A DNA stretch of 64,000 nt from Psococerastis gibbosa (Eukaryota > Arthropoda > Insecta > Psocodea > Psocidae): NCBI GenBank assembly GCA_963971405.1, contig OZ020492.1, positions 2,418,001 through 2,482,000 of the forward strand, in the 5' to 3' direction. The notes under the pieces are model-generated. The model did not search any database. It saw only the letters and a program-made list of their open reading frames with translations, and was not told where the DNA came from. Of this stretch, positions 10,606-22,940 are shown piece after piece (the first letter of the stretch is position 1; each line of letters starts with the position of its first letter). Position numbers and translations under genes: made by a program.

Positions 10606-10991
10606 GATTGTACAGCCCGTAGGAAAGTGGCAGCCCGAAATTTAATACCTTTTATTTTTTATTTAATTAACTAAGCATGTTATTAAAGATTTGGCTCATC
10701 AAAGTTGCAGAAGACTACTTAATTCATCATATAATGAGGCATTTTTAGTTTTCGAAATTGTAGTTTTTTTTTATAAAATCGATAATACGCTTAAAGTTAT
10801 TGTTTACAAAATATTTGCATGTTTCTGAAAAAACTACAATTTCGAAAATTAAAAATATCTTAAAATATGATGCATGAAGTAGTCTTCTACAACTTTGATG
10901 AGTCAAATCTTTAATAACACGCTTAGTTAATTAAATAAAAAATAAAAAGTACTAAATTTCGTGCTGCTAATTTCCTACGGGCTGTACACTC
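10606..10991. mobile_element. MITE with long inverted repeats flanked by TTAA
   Basis: A 386-bp element. The ends GATTGTACAGCCCGTAGGAA (from 10,606) and TTCCTACGGGCTGTACACTC (to 10,991) are inverted repeats, and the inversion extends over roughly 150 bp per side (for example AGTAGTCTTCTACAACTTTG against its counterpart near 10,700). TTAA lies on both flanks (10,602-10,605 and 10,992-10,995), the target duplication typical of piggyBac-type transposition. The TIR sequence itself does not begin with the usual CCC. No ORF for a transposase. A relic copy is at about 34,130-34,231. Confidence 0.65.
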
Positions 10992-10995
10992 TTAA

Positions 10996-11414
10996 CTACA
11001 AGTGCGTTTATCTCAAAATAGGTTTGAACGCAGTTATACACTTTGACTTCTATGCGCTTCATTTTATTACAGCAATAGCATAAAAACCCCGGATTCAAAA
11101 GAGTGATAAACATTTTATCTAAAACATTTATTTTATTTTATCTTAGTATATGAACTTACTTACTTACTTACTTAGTGATGTTATTTGGAGTCTACATAAA
11201 ATTAATTAGTATAATATAGTTTTAGTTTGTTGTTAGCTTTAGTCTAAATTAGGTATACATCTATAATTATATACTGTATATATTATTAAATAAGTTATTA
11301 GTATTAAGTAAGGGGGCCCGGCACGGGAGAAATCCATTGGGCCACCCCCACTTTATTATATTCTCACTGTATATTTAATATTGAAGAAACACAAGATTTT
11401 TTTTTTTTTTTTTG
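10996..11414. other. No gene recognised
   Basis: AT-rich, with a (CTTA)n microsatellite at about 11,154-11,176 and a poly(T) run at 11,398-11,414. Confidence 0.35.
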
Positions 11415-11584
11415 AAGGTTAATCCCATACAAACAATTCAATGAATGTATCCGATTAACCTCTTCAGTCGCCTCACTAAGTTACCTAATAGGTACTTGTG
11501 TCGAGTAACGACACGTCTCCGTTTGCATGGCGTGTAGAGACTCGCACATGTACAAGCACGCTACCACCTGGCCATCGAAGTCGA
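11415..11584 (-). mobile_element. SINE2 copy
   Basis: Same order of blocks as the copy at 10.3 kb (GGTTAATCCCATACAAACAA...CAAGCACGCTACCACCTGGC on the plus strand). Followed by ATTT repeats that belong to an adjoining element. Confidence 0.65.
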
Positions 11585-11639
11585 TATTTATTTATTTATT
11601 TATTTTAGTATATAAATAATATAAATAATTTATATATTT

Positions 11640-11783
11640 TAGTATAAACGGACAAACAGACCGACCTATACATTTCGTATAAATCCCAGGATCCCAATAC
11701 GTGAAAATACGTGGAAATAAAAAAATGTGTTTTGACCATCACACAGCCTTCCTTATACTAACGTACAAATAGGAAAGCGAAAA
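11640..11783 (+). mobile_element. GCTTTCC element, 3' fragment
   Basis: Contains GACAAACAGACCGACCTATA and the terminal hairpin CCTTATACTAACGTACAAATAGG followed by AAAGC. Diverged from the copy at 6.7 kb. Confidence 0.5.
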
Positions 11784-12107
11784 TGCACGCGAAAGAAGTG
11801 GCTGTGCCAGTACAGCAGTTTTCCGGGTGGGAGAAACGAGTGTCATACATGGTTCCGCCTGGAATTCCTTGGAGTCACTTCCAGCTGGATGAATTTTCCA
11901 GAGGTTCTGCCACCGGTGTTAACAGCATGCCGACAAGTATACCTACCTACAAAAAGCCCTGTCAAGAAAAAACCCGTTCCATGGCTCCCTTATCTTTTTT
12001 TTCAAGCTTAGCTGAATTTCTTTGCTAAATTGACTCCGCATACAAATCAGTTAATGTTTGGTGACAGCGAGTCCTCTAATTTTATTGTTTTCCAAACTCA
12101 TTTGGTT

Positions 12108-12215
12108 CAGTTGGTAGAGAACTGAACCATGAAGTCGAAGGTGGAGGTTCGAAACTAAATTATAATTTTCTGGACCTGGGCCTATTTAATCGTAATAGGG
12201 ACCTTACCTTCGCAG
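12108..12215 (+). mobile_element. tRNA-like SINE fragment (SINE3t), copy 1
   Basis: TTGGTTCAGTTGGTAGAGAA fits an A box and AGGTTCGAAACT a B box with tRNA-like spacing, but no acceptor or anticodon stem pairs cleanly, so it is not a tRNA gene. A diverged copy with GTTGGTAGAGAACTGAAGTC and the same TTTTCT...GGGCCTGGG downstream block is at 36.55 kb. Confidence 0.45.
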
Positions 12216-12309
12216 TTGCCGGAAATATTGCTGACTGCAAAATCCCTGATTGATTTATGATCAAAGGACTCTGCTACTTCTCAATGGGTTGTCATGCCAT
12301 GGTGACCGA

Positions 12310-12420
12310 CCGTCAAAACATATTTTTCGGTTCTTGGTTACACATCAAAACGTTTAAATCGAAAATTTTCACCATCGCTAAGCTTTCCTTATACTGACGT
12401 ATAATTAGGAAAGCAAAAAT
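12310..12420 (+). mobile_element. GCTTTCC element, 3' fragment
   Basis: Ends with AAGCTTTCCTTATACTGACG then TATAATTAGGAAAGC, the terminal hairpin of the family. Confidence 0.5.
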
Positions 12421-12884
12421 TAACTGTCACTATTGTGGCCAAATGTTTGAATTTTATTTCCTAAAAGCAAACACCGCTAAGGCATAAAATGGAATGAAAA
12501 AAAAATGCCTTATCCCGTTTTTGAACCTAGATATTTCATATAGCATGGACCAATAAACGGAATACGCTACGTGACAGCATTTACCTCCACCCACCCCCCC
12601 CCCCCAGCCCCAGGGAGCAGTTTTTACGATATCTTCTTTAGTTCCTTTATGGCTGTCGTAAACGCAAACAAAGGCCTTTAGCTATCCCTTACGTTTTTGC
12701 TTCTACTGATTTTTATAGGCTCGTATACACACAAGGTAACGTTTCCTTATATGTCCAGCCCGTTTTACTCAGAAATGTCTGTGGGTGTAGAGTGATTTTT
12801 TTACGTCTAAATATCTTTCGACGCATATTGCTGAGTAAGTGAACCGTTGCCATCGGCCAAGTCGGAATCCTACTAATCAATAAT

Positions 12885-13060
12885 TTGCAGCCACTTGTCA
12901 AAGCTGGGACGCAACTGGCTACAAGCAATGACAATATTGGACAGGCTGAGACAAGCTTACAATCGGCACAGTGTAACAGGCGTAAGCAAGACTTAACTAA
13001 ATGCGGGTACGAGTCGGTTACCATGGTAAGGTGCAACGTTCTTGTTGAAAAGCAACTCGT
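12885..13060 (+). repeat. Interspersed repeat 'R', copy 2
   Basis: GGACAGGCTGAGACAAGCTT, CAGTGTAACAGGCGTAAGCA and GGGTACGAGTC align with 17,230-17,330. This segment lies inside a 189-codon minus-strand ORF (12,713-13,282), which I take to be chance. Confidence 0.5.
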
Positions 13061-13099
13061 GACATCGAGTGTTTGTGAATAAGTTGACGTTTGAAAAAT

Positions 13100-14140
13100 A
13101 TATCCGACGATCCAGTTTTTAGTAGATACTTTGTGGAAATCGTTGAAAAGGATCCCTGTATTTACGATTTCACTCGAAAAAACCACAGCAGAAAGCAGAT
13201 ATTTCCACCATGATGCATTAATTTTGTAGGATGCACCCAGTATTTTCTTTTCTTTTTTCTTTTTTGTCTTTAATGCCGCCACATTAATATAGCGTCGTCG
13301 GATGACATGATGCTGATAGGATGTTGCGGCAACACTTTTGCTTCAATGTGAGAGAGGGTCAAAATAATATTGCGTGTTGTGTATTGCCTTATTGCTTATT
13401 GCCTCAGTGTGATAGCCGCCTAAGGGAAGGCGTATAGAAGCATACACCAGAAATAAGAAAAACTTGCAATGATAAACTGGTTAGGGCTTTAGGCCGTTTG
13501 TTGTGGTGCTGGGCCAAACAAGTATATATATGGCAATTAAGAATTAGCTGCGTGTCAAGAAACAAAATTAATTCAACATGAGTTAAAAGCCGGTGGAGGC
13601 AATTAGGCAACAAATCAAATTTAAATGGGAACAGTAGTAAAAAATATGTTATTACCTGACTCGACTAAGTGGTCGGGCAATATCAAATTTAATTTGCGCA
13701 CCTTAGGTCTCCTTACGTTTCTACCTAGCATTGCGCTAATAACGTAATTTCAATGTGCAGTGTTTTATTGTTTTTCATTTATATTAATATTGTTATGGGA
13801 GGTGAACGCGCGTAAATATGGGAACAGAGGATTTGCAGTTTATATAGCTTCACATAAATCATGCAAGCATGATTCTCCAAAAAAGTACATGATTAGCCGT
13901 CTAATGGCCCGAGAAATGGTAGAAAATAAATAAATAATGACTTTGTTGTGTTACTAGAACCTAGAGTGATTAAATCTAAGAAACCCTCTCTTGCAATCAA
14001 CTAGGATGGCTTGGGACGCCTGCTTTATATGCCCTTTGAGGCATAGGTGGAAAGTGTAGGAAGGGTCTGTAAGCTGTTGGCATAACTTGCATTGCAGAAA
14101 CAGCGCTTCTTGTTGGAGCTATTGACTTGTAGCTACTTGC
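13100..14140. other. No gene recognised
   Basis: No supported coding, RNA or repeat feature. Confidence 0.35.
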
Positions 14141-14148
14141 ATAGTATG

Positions 14149-14480
14149 TCACCCATCGGCCACAGTTTTGGAACTCCTTCGACTTCTTCGCCAGTCATCG
14201 ACGCCAAGGGTCGCCAGATCCAGCTCGACGTTGCCCAGCCATCGCATCCGTGGTCGTCCCACTACCCTTCTCTCTTGGGGCACCTTGTGTAAGGCTGTTC
14301 TTATTGCCCTATTGTCTAGCATTCGTTTCACGTGCCCTAGCCACCTGAAGTGGGCTCTCTTGATTTCGGCTACTGTCGTAGGTTCTTGGTATGTCGTGTA
14401 GAGGTCATCATCTTCTGGTACGCCACACTCTCTGTTCCTCCTTCTCTCCCTGATTTTGAACCTTTCGGAGTCCTCAGTGT
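14149..14480 (-). pseudogene. Non-LTR retrotransposon RT C-terminal fragment (RTE-like)
   Basis: An uninterrupted minus-strand ORF reads, among others, TVAEIKRAHFRWLGHVKRML, then VVGRPRMRWLGNVELDLATL and GVDDWRR. The 'RAHFRWLGHV.RM' plus 'GRPR.RWL..VE.DL..LGV..WR..A' pair is a strong signature of RTE/craft-type reverse transcriptase C-termini. It is truncated on the 5' side. Confidence 0.75.
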
Positions 14481-14499
14481 CCGCCAATAAAAACAAATA

Positions 14500-15130
14500 A
14501 CTGATCAATAATGTTAGTGGCGGCTAAATAATGTACGCCAACATGTATGGGAACATTTCTTCTACTTTTTGACATCTAATGTATGACTATACGATTGACA
14601 TTTACAATGAAGTTTTTACTCCTGCAAGGTTTTGTCTCTTAATTATTTATTATGCATATAACCATCTTAATTTTTGTGAGAGAATAAAATTAGTGGGACA
14701 GGACGTTCACGTGGTCGTTAACGAAGTGAAAACGACGTGGCAGAAAATGACGAGCTTCAAAAAGCTCAAATTAATGAAAGCTCTCTAAATAGTCGAAAAT
14801 TAATGAGAAACTTTGAGAGGCCGGGCATTGGATGGCCCATAGCCAAAATTACCCGACACGTTTACAGCGGTATCACGTATATCACGTTTCAAACAGAAAA
14901 AAATTCAAAATTTCCTCCGTGATGCTGATCAGTTTTAATGAAATGTACGTCATTCAAAATTGCCAACGATTGAACTCATGGTCTAATTATGAAAATTGCC
15001 GCCTGTTTTTTTCATTAATTTTTTATTTGACTCCCCCCCCCCCCTTACTTGACAGCCAATTGATAATAGTAGCCAGGGGCGAGTGCAGGATGTTTATCAA
15101 CAAGGTATAGGATTTTTTTTAATGTGAATA
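14500..15130. other. No gene recognised
   Basis: Two overlapping small ORFs (14,579-15,110 +) have no domain and no splice support. A poly(C) tract is at about 15,034-15,044. Confidence 0.35.
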
Positions 15131-15132
15131 AC

Positions 15133-15200
15133 TAAATAAATAAATATTGGCTTTTTTGTTCTATTACTAAGCCAATCTAGCGGAGTTACGGCTATAATTA
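15133..15200 (-). mobile_element. SINE1 3' tail fragment
   Basis: AAATAAATAAATATTGGCTT tail followed by TTCTATTACTAAGCCAATCT and AGCGGAGTTACGGCTATAA. The tRNA-like head is missing. Confidence 0.65.
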
Positions 15201-17170
15201 TAATATAATGTAAGGGCAACGTATAGACTTTTTAACTAATGTTTTTAAACAGGGACATGTTTTGCAACTATAAGCGCGAACGCAAATTTTTTTAGGTATT
15301 TTTAATTGTTGTATTTCAACAAAGAAATTATTGTACACCAAATAGTACTATAGTATATTTCTGCCAAGGCAGTGTCGTCTCCTTTACCAGGAAAATATTT
15401 TAAATCAGAAAAGCGCGACAACATGCGTCATGCGAATTTTGATCAAACCAAGAAAATTTACATTTCACTTAAATAAACATAGATAGCGGATTCCTAGCGA
15501 TCTAAATAGCTTAATTTTTACTATATTAGGCTTATGGCCCGCATAAACTAGGACATTACATTTTGCCGCTTCATTGCATGCGCTTTGGATGGCCATCCAG
15601 TTAGTCTTGCTAAAACTGACAGACGACAGATAAATTGGGTTTCCAATTTAGAGGAATGTAAGCAATTTATTCGTACTACTAAAAAAAATTCATTTGTTCA
15701 GACCCTTGAGTTGAGTATGTACTTATAACGCAGGAAAGCTCTGGTCGGAGCTGTATAGCGGTACGAAAAAAGGAAAGTTAGACACACACTGCAAACGCGA
15801 GAGTGTAATTCCCTAAAGGTCTTACAAAAGGAGAAGGTTTTTCTTTAATTTCACAAAGGCTGTTTTCACGCGTAGATTTTTTTTTTCACATCTTAAAGCA
15901 TTGTTCTAGCTCCCCTCGTACCCCTTATACTTTGCCGTGTCCCTTGTATTGTGTCATCAACGTCAAATGATTTTCTTGAAATTTTCGTCACCCCTTCACG
16001 AAAACAATAATTCGTTAAGATGCGAAACTGAAGGTAAATGCTTTTCTCTAAAATCTAACGCTTTAATTTCATTATAATGCTTTCCACTAGCAAAATATTC
16101 GCGCTGGGAAAATATTTTTATGTGGGTTATTAAAAAGGTTCGTGTCCCGAGAAATTTTACATCGGGTGAATCGAGAATACCTCTATTATGAAAATTTGTA
16201 GATTTTATGTTAAAAAATATTCAGGAACATGGTTAAGTGTTTTAAATGGGGTACTTTTTTAATTTAGAAATATAGTCTTGTTAATGAATAAATATTTTTT
16301 TTTATCTGACAAGAAAGATGGTGTGAAAGTGTGCAGTCCTTTTGAAATTTTAATTACTTTAATGCAAGCGTAGCACATCAGGACGCAGTTTCGTGAATTT
16401 TTTTTTAGTCAATTTTAAATCATTATTAATATATATAATAAATAATAAGCTTAAATATAAAAATAATAAATATATGTTGTATTATCTTTAAATCAAGTGT
16501 CTCAGCTCAATATTTTCAATTTCTTTGTCAAATTGGTTAGAAGCTTGAATAGGCCCAAAAATTAATGTACTTTCTTTCACACCCTAATTAAAAATGAAAA
16601 TATTTTTATAGTCAGCATTGAAATATTTCTTTTATTAAGCAATACCTTCATGTTCAATTTTTTGTGTTTCTGTTTACATATTATTAATTATATAAATTTG
16701 GTAAAAAAAACTGCCCACAGGACACTTATGTTTACAAAACACTTATCCATCATTTTGGTGTAAAAAGTCAAATGTTCCAAGACGTTATCAATGAGATGTA
16801 ATAAAATAGAAAAATGTTCCTTTGCAACATACAGAACTGTGGCCAAAATATTTATGTATATATTTAGAAGGTACCCTGCACACCCTGGTCTAAGAGGGCC
16901 TACATTAACCAAACAAAATAGTAAAATTTATGAAAAATACACGAATTACTTATTGTTATTGTTTTATATCGTATATCTAATGGCAGAGGAACTTTTTTTT
17001 TACATTTCATTGATTCCTCTGAAATTGAAGAGAAGAAATGTGAAAAAAAAGAAACGGTTCGTTATTTGCTCTCAGTGAAAGTGACAAACAAATTCAAGTT
17101 CATTCCATTGCTAATTGTAATTTTGTAATGGTAATTTTTTAAAGGACTTTCCATGGACATTAATTGTATT
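15201..17170. other. No gene recognised; AT-rich
   Basis: Almost 2 kb of AT-rich DNA with short ORFs only. No repeat shared with the rest of the window was noticed. Confidence 0.4.
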
Positions 17171-17194
17171 GTTTTCGCGGGAATTTTCGGCTAT

Positions 17195-17335
17195 TGGCAA
17201 ACTGGTATACGTTCTCGATGTCAACCTACACCGGCTACAAGTGATAATGGACAGGCTAAGACAAGCTTACCATTGACGCAGTGAAACAGGCGAAGGCATG
17301 AATTAACCAAGTACAGATACGAGTCCATTCCAATC
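17195..17335 (+). repeat. Interspersed repeat 'R', copy 3
   Basis: TATACGTTCTCGATGTCAAC, GGACAGGCTAAGACAAGCTT and CAGTGAAACAGGCGAAGGCA align with copies 1 (inverted) and 2. Confidence 0.55.
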
Positions 17336-19520
17336 CTAACTAATTGTCAAGTGAAATTAGTTACATTCCGCTTGATAAGTGTCAATTAAGCTTCATACTT
17401 CGACCGTACTGACTTTAACCAATGATGGTCAGTTGAGAAATCCCGCGTGGAATTCGAATCTGGATTTTTTAGCCACGTGTATTAAAATATTTCACTTCTT
17501 TGGTTGCAGCCTGTTGAGTTTTTTGCAGGGCCAATACCATTCCAGAGTGTAGTAAAGGAATAGGCTAAATGGTTGAGGCGGTCAGGTACCTGGTACGCCC
17601 ACGGGCCGCCCCGGGCCCACTTGAGCTGTGAAAGTGAGAATTCCTATAGCAAATAATTTGTCGGTAGAACAATGTACGCCCTAAATAGAGTATTATCCGT
17701 GTATTACGTGACATGTTAAAACTATATTGCATGATACTCCTCAGGTCGCGGTATTTTCTTTTCACCTCAAGCTTTTCCCTTTTTAATCGGGTTGGCGCTG
17801 ATTGACGCTGAAGTCCCCCCGCCGTGAAGTCAATTTCACTCTGGGGCGCCAATTAGGTATGACAAGGCATTTCCCCCGGGTCTCGACCCTTAAAACAGAA
17901 AATTTGTAATTAGAGAATTGAAAATCACAGAATATATATCGTGAGTATATTGTAGAATAATGGCAAAGCGGGCATCCTCACCACACGTTTTTTGTATAAA
18001 GTCGAATTTGTCATGTAAAAATGATAATAGAACCATAAAAAAGATGCTATGAAGCAGATGAGATTTGCTCATCTTCATTTTCATGCCACCGTTTTTGAAG
18101 ATGTGAAAAAAGATAGCTGCACGACTTCAAAAATTGTGGCCAATCGGTGTTATTGCCGGCTTCATACTATGTATTGAAGTGTAAAGGAACATTCCTTCTA
18201 CTTTATGGCCCTATGCTCGATTTTTTTGGTTGAGAAATTTGACTTCGTACAAAAAGCATAGAGTGGGTTGCCCGATTGTCTTGTCTTTTTGTTTGTGTAC
18301 TAGGTAATTAAAATTATCTAGGCTTACAGTGTTCATGGCTTATTCACTATAGTAGTCTTGTATTTTGTACCCGGATTTTTGCTTTTTCGTATTTGGCGTT
18401 TTTTTCTCGACCTCCCCTCCCCGAAAATTTTCTAGGGACTGCTCTGAGAATTGTGTACTAATAAACTGTACCGGAGTTTCGGCAAATAAATAATAAACAA
18501 GGTTAGCATTTAAAAGGTTACTAGCCTATATGAATGGGGAAGCTTTAGGATATGTCAGTTACAAGGGATGTTGAATTGAATTGAATTGAAAACGACTTTA
18601 TTGAAGAAAAAAAGCGAACAATAAGACTATAAAGTCTTCTTTTCATGCTAACCTTAAAAACAAAAATATTGTATTAATTATGGATAGATGCTTAAAATTA
18701 AATAGAGAAGAAACATGAGAAGAAGAGAGGAAAAAAAAAGGTTCAAATATTTATGGGGGGGGGGGGGTGAGAGGGGCATCCATTGTCGTCACCATTATAA
18801 GACCGGAGAGAGTCTCAAGCGTTATCTAAGAAATATTGTTTTATAATTTTCTTAAAGCTACTGAGTGAACTAGCTGCCCTTACTGTTACTAAATTTCTTA
18901 TTTCACTGACAACGTTTCTATGCCCTAAGGCAGATCTATTTGGGAAACGCTACTGGGGGCTAACTGTAAAAAAAAAAACGGCTGCTGCAATCCACACTTC
19001 TCCAGGCACTAAAACTATACAGACTTGCTGGGAAGCATGCTTAAGTAAAGTCGAAAACGTAAAAGTTAAAAAAAGTTTAAATTAAACTGGTTATTTTTTT
19101 GAGGTTTTGCCTATTAATGACAGACTTGACCTTCAATGACAAGACAGTGGGATACCAAGGGTAAAGAAGGGACGAGGAATGTGGTCAGAATCCCGAAATG
19201 TTTTAGAAAGGAGAATATTTGACCAGTCAAATTGAGGAAAGCCAAATTTCCTGCAAAAAAGTAAATATGCAACCTCCTTATGGAATTTTACCTATAGTAT
19301 ATAATCCGTATTTACGGTACTGGTGAGAGTTTATTAGGGCCTCGTATAAAAAGGCAGATTCTGCGGAAACAGATACGCAGCAGATCTTTCGGGATCTTAT
19401 TTTGAGGTCACAATCTCAACGATTGGTTGGCAGCAACTCCCTGCATATCATCGTCAAGCTCTCTCAGTCCTGTGCCTCAGAGGCGGTCCCAGACCTCATA
19501 AAAGGGGGAGGCACTTTTTA
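17336..19520. other. No gene recognised
   Basis: Contains a GAATT pentanucleotide run (about 18,569-18,590) and a poly(G) run (about 18,758-18,767). Small ORFs only. Confidence 0.35.
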
Positions 19521-19524
19521 GTGG

Positions 19525-20545
19525 CGTAACGATAGGTTTTCAAGGGTGTATAATTTGGCGCTTCCACCCACTTTCATAAAAATTGCTCAGGAGCCAGAGG
19601 GCTGGAATATTGGGGTTTTACGCATTTCGAGAGCAATACGGGTTATATATTACAAAGAATCAACATAATTATGGGCACGGGGGGGGGGGGGGGGCAGAGG
19701 TCTCCCCCGGGAGAAAGTTTTTGAAAAATAGGGCTGAAATGGTGAGGTTTTACGCATTTTGAGAGCAATACGGCTTATATATGACGAAGAATCAATATAA
19801 TTGTGGACAAGGGGGGCCCGAGGGTATCCCCCGGGAGAAAATTGTTGAAAAATAGGGCTAAAATAGCGGGGTTTTGCGCATTTTGAGTACAGTAATACTT
19901 AGATTTTAGAGGCAAAGAATATAACTGCTGGCCAAGGGGGGGGGGGCAATTGCCCTCAGTGCCGGTCGCTGTGTCCGCCTCTGCTGTGCCTTCCTCTTCA
20001 GCTCTTAGTACGTCCAAGCTCTTGCGTCCTCCTTCAGTTGATCCATGAATTCCTTCTTCGGCCGCACTCTTCGCTTAACACAATTTTCGGATACCCCGCA
20101 CTCGGTCCATAAACTGAATTCGCTACAGTGCTCAGTGGCTGTCCGTATGAATGGCATGGCGGAGAGCCGCCAACCTTTCCAAAATCCCACTTTTGATAAA
20201 TTGCATAACCATGTTTTTGCAGAAATTTTAATAATTTTATTTGTTTCGGACGCGGAGGTGATGATGCTTCCAGAGACGTAAAGTTTTAGAATGATGGCGG
20301 GGACAAAACTAAGTATACCATATGACGTCATCAGGCAGGATAAGGAAAAATTGAAGATATAGGTGCAAAATAGTAGGGTTTTACGCATTTTAATAGTAGT
20401 GAAGTATAGCTGTAGATTTTACAATGCTAACAAAGGAGTGCTTATATTGATATTGCTGCAAAAGGGGCCGGGGAGACATGAACCACGCCTTACATTGCTC
20501 GAGGCTGGGGGGGGGGGGCAAGTTGGACCGTGCCCCCCTAACTTT
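19525..20545. repeat. G-rich modular tandem repeat (family G1), copy 1
   Basis: Three to four units carry the sequence GGGGTTTTACGCATTT or close variants (about 19,613, 19,745, 19,867, 20,375), then AGAGCAATACGG, TATATATTACAAAGAATCAA, poly(G) and CTCCCCCGGGAGAAA with TTGAAAAATAGGGCT. The outer edges AGTGGCGTAACGATAGG (19,522) and CTAACTTTACGCCCATGG (20,530) could be diverged inverted ends. The same modules, inverted, occur at 61.2-61.8 kb. Confidence 0.55.
20000..20180 (-). pseudogene. Non-LTR retrotransposon RT C-terminal relic inside the G1 repeat
   Basis: The minus strand reads ...SEFSLWTECGVSENCVKRR then VRPKKEFMDQLKEDARAWTY. The 'RPKK.FMDQLKEDA' phrase is like the RPKKR(F/Y)xD motif near the C-terminus of several non-LTR reverse transcriptases. 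Short and damaged. Confidence 0.45.
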
Positions 20546-20549
20546 ACGC

Positions 20550-22110
20550 CCATGGATGCTTCCTTAAATATCCAGAAGCTTCAAAATTTGTATTTTTTTT
20601 AAATAATACACGGAGACAGTCTGCAGGCAGTCAGTGTAACAAGGTCAGTCTTTACATGTATTTTACACAGTCAGCAGTGTCTTTTAATAATTTATTCTAT
20701 TTGTAATGAATATTATTCATACTTGTTATATTTTGTGTCTTTAATTTAAATGTTTGTGGCGTTATAATTTTTGTCGCGGACTGCATTTTTCTACTCTACT
20801 TCATCCGATGCGTACTAAAATATGGGAATATATACATATACAAATTACAAATATATGCACGTATATCATTACACAAAATTACAAATACAAGTATTCTTCA
20901 TACAAAATTGACAATGTTTTTGAAACATGTTTTCGAAGTCAATTTCCCTGGCTGAGTGACCGATGAAAATGGCATAAAAATCAACAATACATCGGAACTA
21001 GTGTGATCTAATATTGATAAAAGTGATAAATTACATCTAAAGCTTCAACGTGTGAGAATGATCTGAAAGAGTTTCGGCTTGTACTCGTAGTTTGCTAAGA
21101 ACTTGACTATGACTAAGAACTAAGACATGGGACCAACGCAAGATGACTATGCCAGAGGTAGACAATAACCAATAAAACTGGCACAATATATGATCCACCC
21201 TTTTCACTATAAATTGTTTCTGTTGCACTGCTTAGTGGCTGCATCTGATCTGGCCATCTTATATTCATCTCAATTACAATACAATCTAAGATCCTAACGC
21301 ACCAAAATCGGATACACAATATAATGCTTACAGATTAGTGGAAAGCAATTTCGCAAATGTCAGTTCTCGTCTATTCACATATATTTAAAAAAAAAAAATG
21401 GTGGCGTGGATTATCCCTCATAAGAAATATGACGCAAAGAAATAAAATGACAACGTAATAGGGACCATTGAAAGAAAGAAAAAGAAAAAAATGTTGACTC
21501 CCTTACTTATCAAATCTCCACATAACAGTATTTAATAACAGACTTGTCTATCATTACTTTTTCATGAATTGAAAAAGGCTCCCATCAGCAAGAAAAAAAA
21601 ACATGTCCAAGGGCCCGAACTTGGGGCCCAATTACTCGTGGGACTCAATAAGACAGATTGTAGCCAACTCATGGCCTATTGTGCTATTCGCATTGGCTCG
21701 ATCATTAGACTGAGATATCATCTCCAAACCAACATTTCAAGTCCACATCGGGCTGGGGAACACGATGGCACCTTGTTTAAACCTTGTCTAGTTGTTGATA
21801 TCGCCGCCAGAGGACCGGTCTTCAGGCTAGGAGGTCCTCAACGCCAGGTATCCGTTTCGAAATCGGTCAGGAATACATTTTTTCTTGACTATAAAAGGTA
21901 GTTCCCACCAAGTTGGAGTGATCCTGCGGACCAATGCTATTTTTTCTTAAGAGCTTTTATGGACGTAGGTCTACATGTAGTGTGGCCCATTGAACTTATG
22001 CCCTGCCAACGACCCCTTCAATTTTCGAACAGTATTGGTATATTTTAGAGCCTTTCGAATGACGTGCTGTAAACCTGTTCACCCTAGTCTTCCATTGCAT
22101 TACTATAGGT
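20550..22110. other. No gene recognised
   Basis: AT-rich. A 110-codon ORF at 21,569-21,901 (+) has no known domain. Confidence 0.35.
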
Positions 22111-22124
22111 TAAGTAAGTATTTT

Positions 22125-22215
22125 TTCAGTGGTTAAGACGACGCCCGGCTAGGCTAGGGTTCAAATCCCGCCAAGTCCAGTTTTATCTAAAGCCTCTAAT
22201 TCCGGTTTTTGTTGT
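22125..22215 (+). mobile_element. tRNA-like SINE fragment, copy 1
   Basis: CAGTGGTTAAGACGACGCCC (A-box-like, as in Leu/Ser tRNAs) and GGGTTCAAATCCCGCC (B box), followed by AAGTCCAGTTTTATCTAAAG. A second copy at 38,300-38,370 shares the B box and the downstream AAGTCCAGTTT, CCTCTAATT block. No full cloverleaf forms. Confidence 0.5.
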
Positions 22216-22499
22216 ATTTTTAGATTTAGTTTTTATTTGTTCATTTTAAGTTTCAATTTTAATTGCATGTAAAATATTTCATGTTAAATTTGTAAACCCG
22301 TGAATCTTGATAAATAAATATTGTATCCTAATTATATTTTTTCTTAATCCAATTCTATTATTAAATATAAATAGAATACTATCCTGATATGCAAATATGA
22401 TATACCTAATTGATTGTGTAGAAAGACATTATTGTTAAAGTCCGGGTAGCTCCGGTTAGGGATTTCCGTTTTCCTAGAGGGTTAGCACATAATCCTCAT

Positions 22500-22600
22500 C
22501 AGGGACGGATTCAGCCCATTTTATGGGTGGCGGTAGTTGGGGGGTCAATCAAAATAAAATAAAACATATGTAGTATCGATTACATGGAAGATATGTCAAT
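22500..22600 (+). repeat. End of G-rich DNA element (family G2)
   Basis: CAGGGACGGATTCAGCCCAT followed by a G-rich stretch and ACATATGTAGTATCGATTAC. The same phrases flank the element at 57.1-57.5 kb. Confidence 0.5.
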
Positions 22601-22802
22601 CTTAGGTACCGTACCGGCGAAAAGAATTACAAATTTTTAAAATATATTCCGTACATTTCTTTGTTTTGGATTAATATAGATTAATAAGAAAGTAAAAATA
22701 TTTTAATTCAAATGATTATTTTATTAAAAACTGAAAGAACTAATGGGATTGTTATTATGAAAAACAAATCATCAACTTCTTACAAAATAATTATTTTCTG
22801 AC

Positions 22803-22940
22803 AATGCTTCGGAGGGCATGTAAAACAGGCGGCCTTCCTAGTTGAGCGTAAGAGAGGACTTAATAGCCCTAACTCCGCTAGGTTGGCTTAGTAGTAGAAC
22901 AAAAAATGCAATATATTTATTATTAATTTATTATTTATTA
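22803..22940 (+). mobile_element. SINE1, 5'-truncated
   Basis: Begins at ATGCTTCGGAGGGCATGTAA, runs through AGAGAGGACTTAATAGCCCT and TTGGCTTAGTAGTAGAAC, and ends in an ATTT-type tail. The tRNA-like head is missing. Confidence 0.75.

Noticed and set aside
12713..13282. 189-codon minus-strand ORF, one of the longest in the window
   Set aside because: It crosses an interspersed repeat that is non-coding in its other copies, has no recognisable domain, and lacks codon bias or splice context.
21569..21901. 110-codon ORF on the plus strand
   Set aside because: No recognised domain, mixed codon use and no repeat or splice context to support it.
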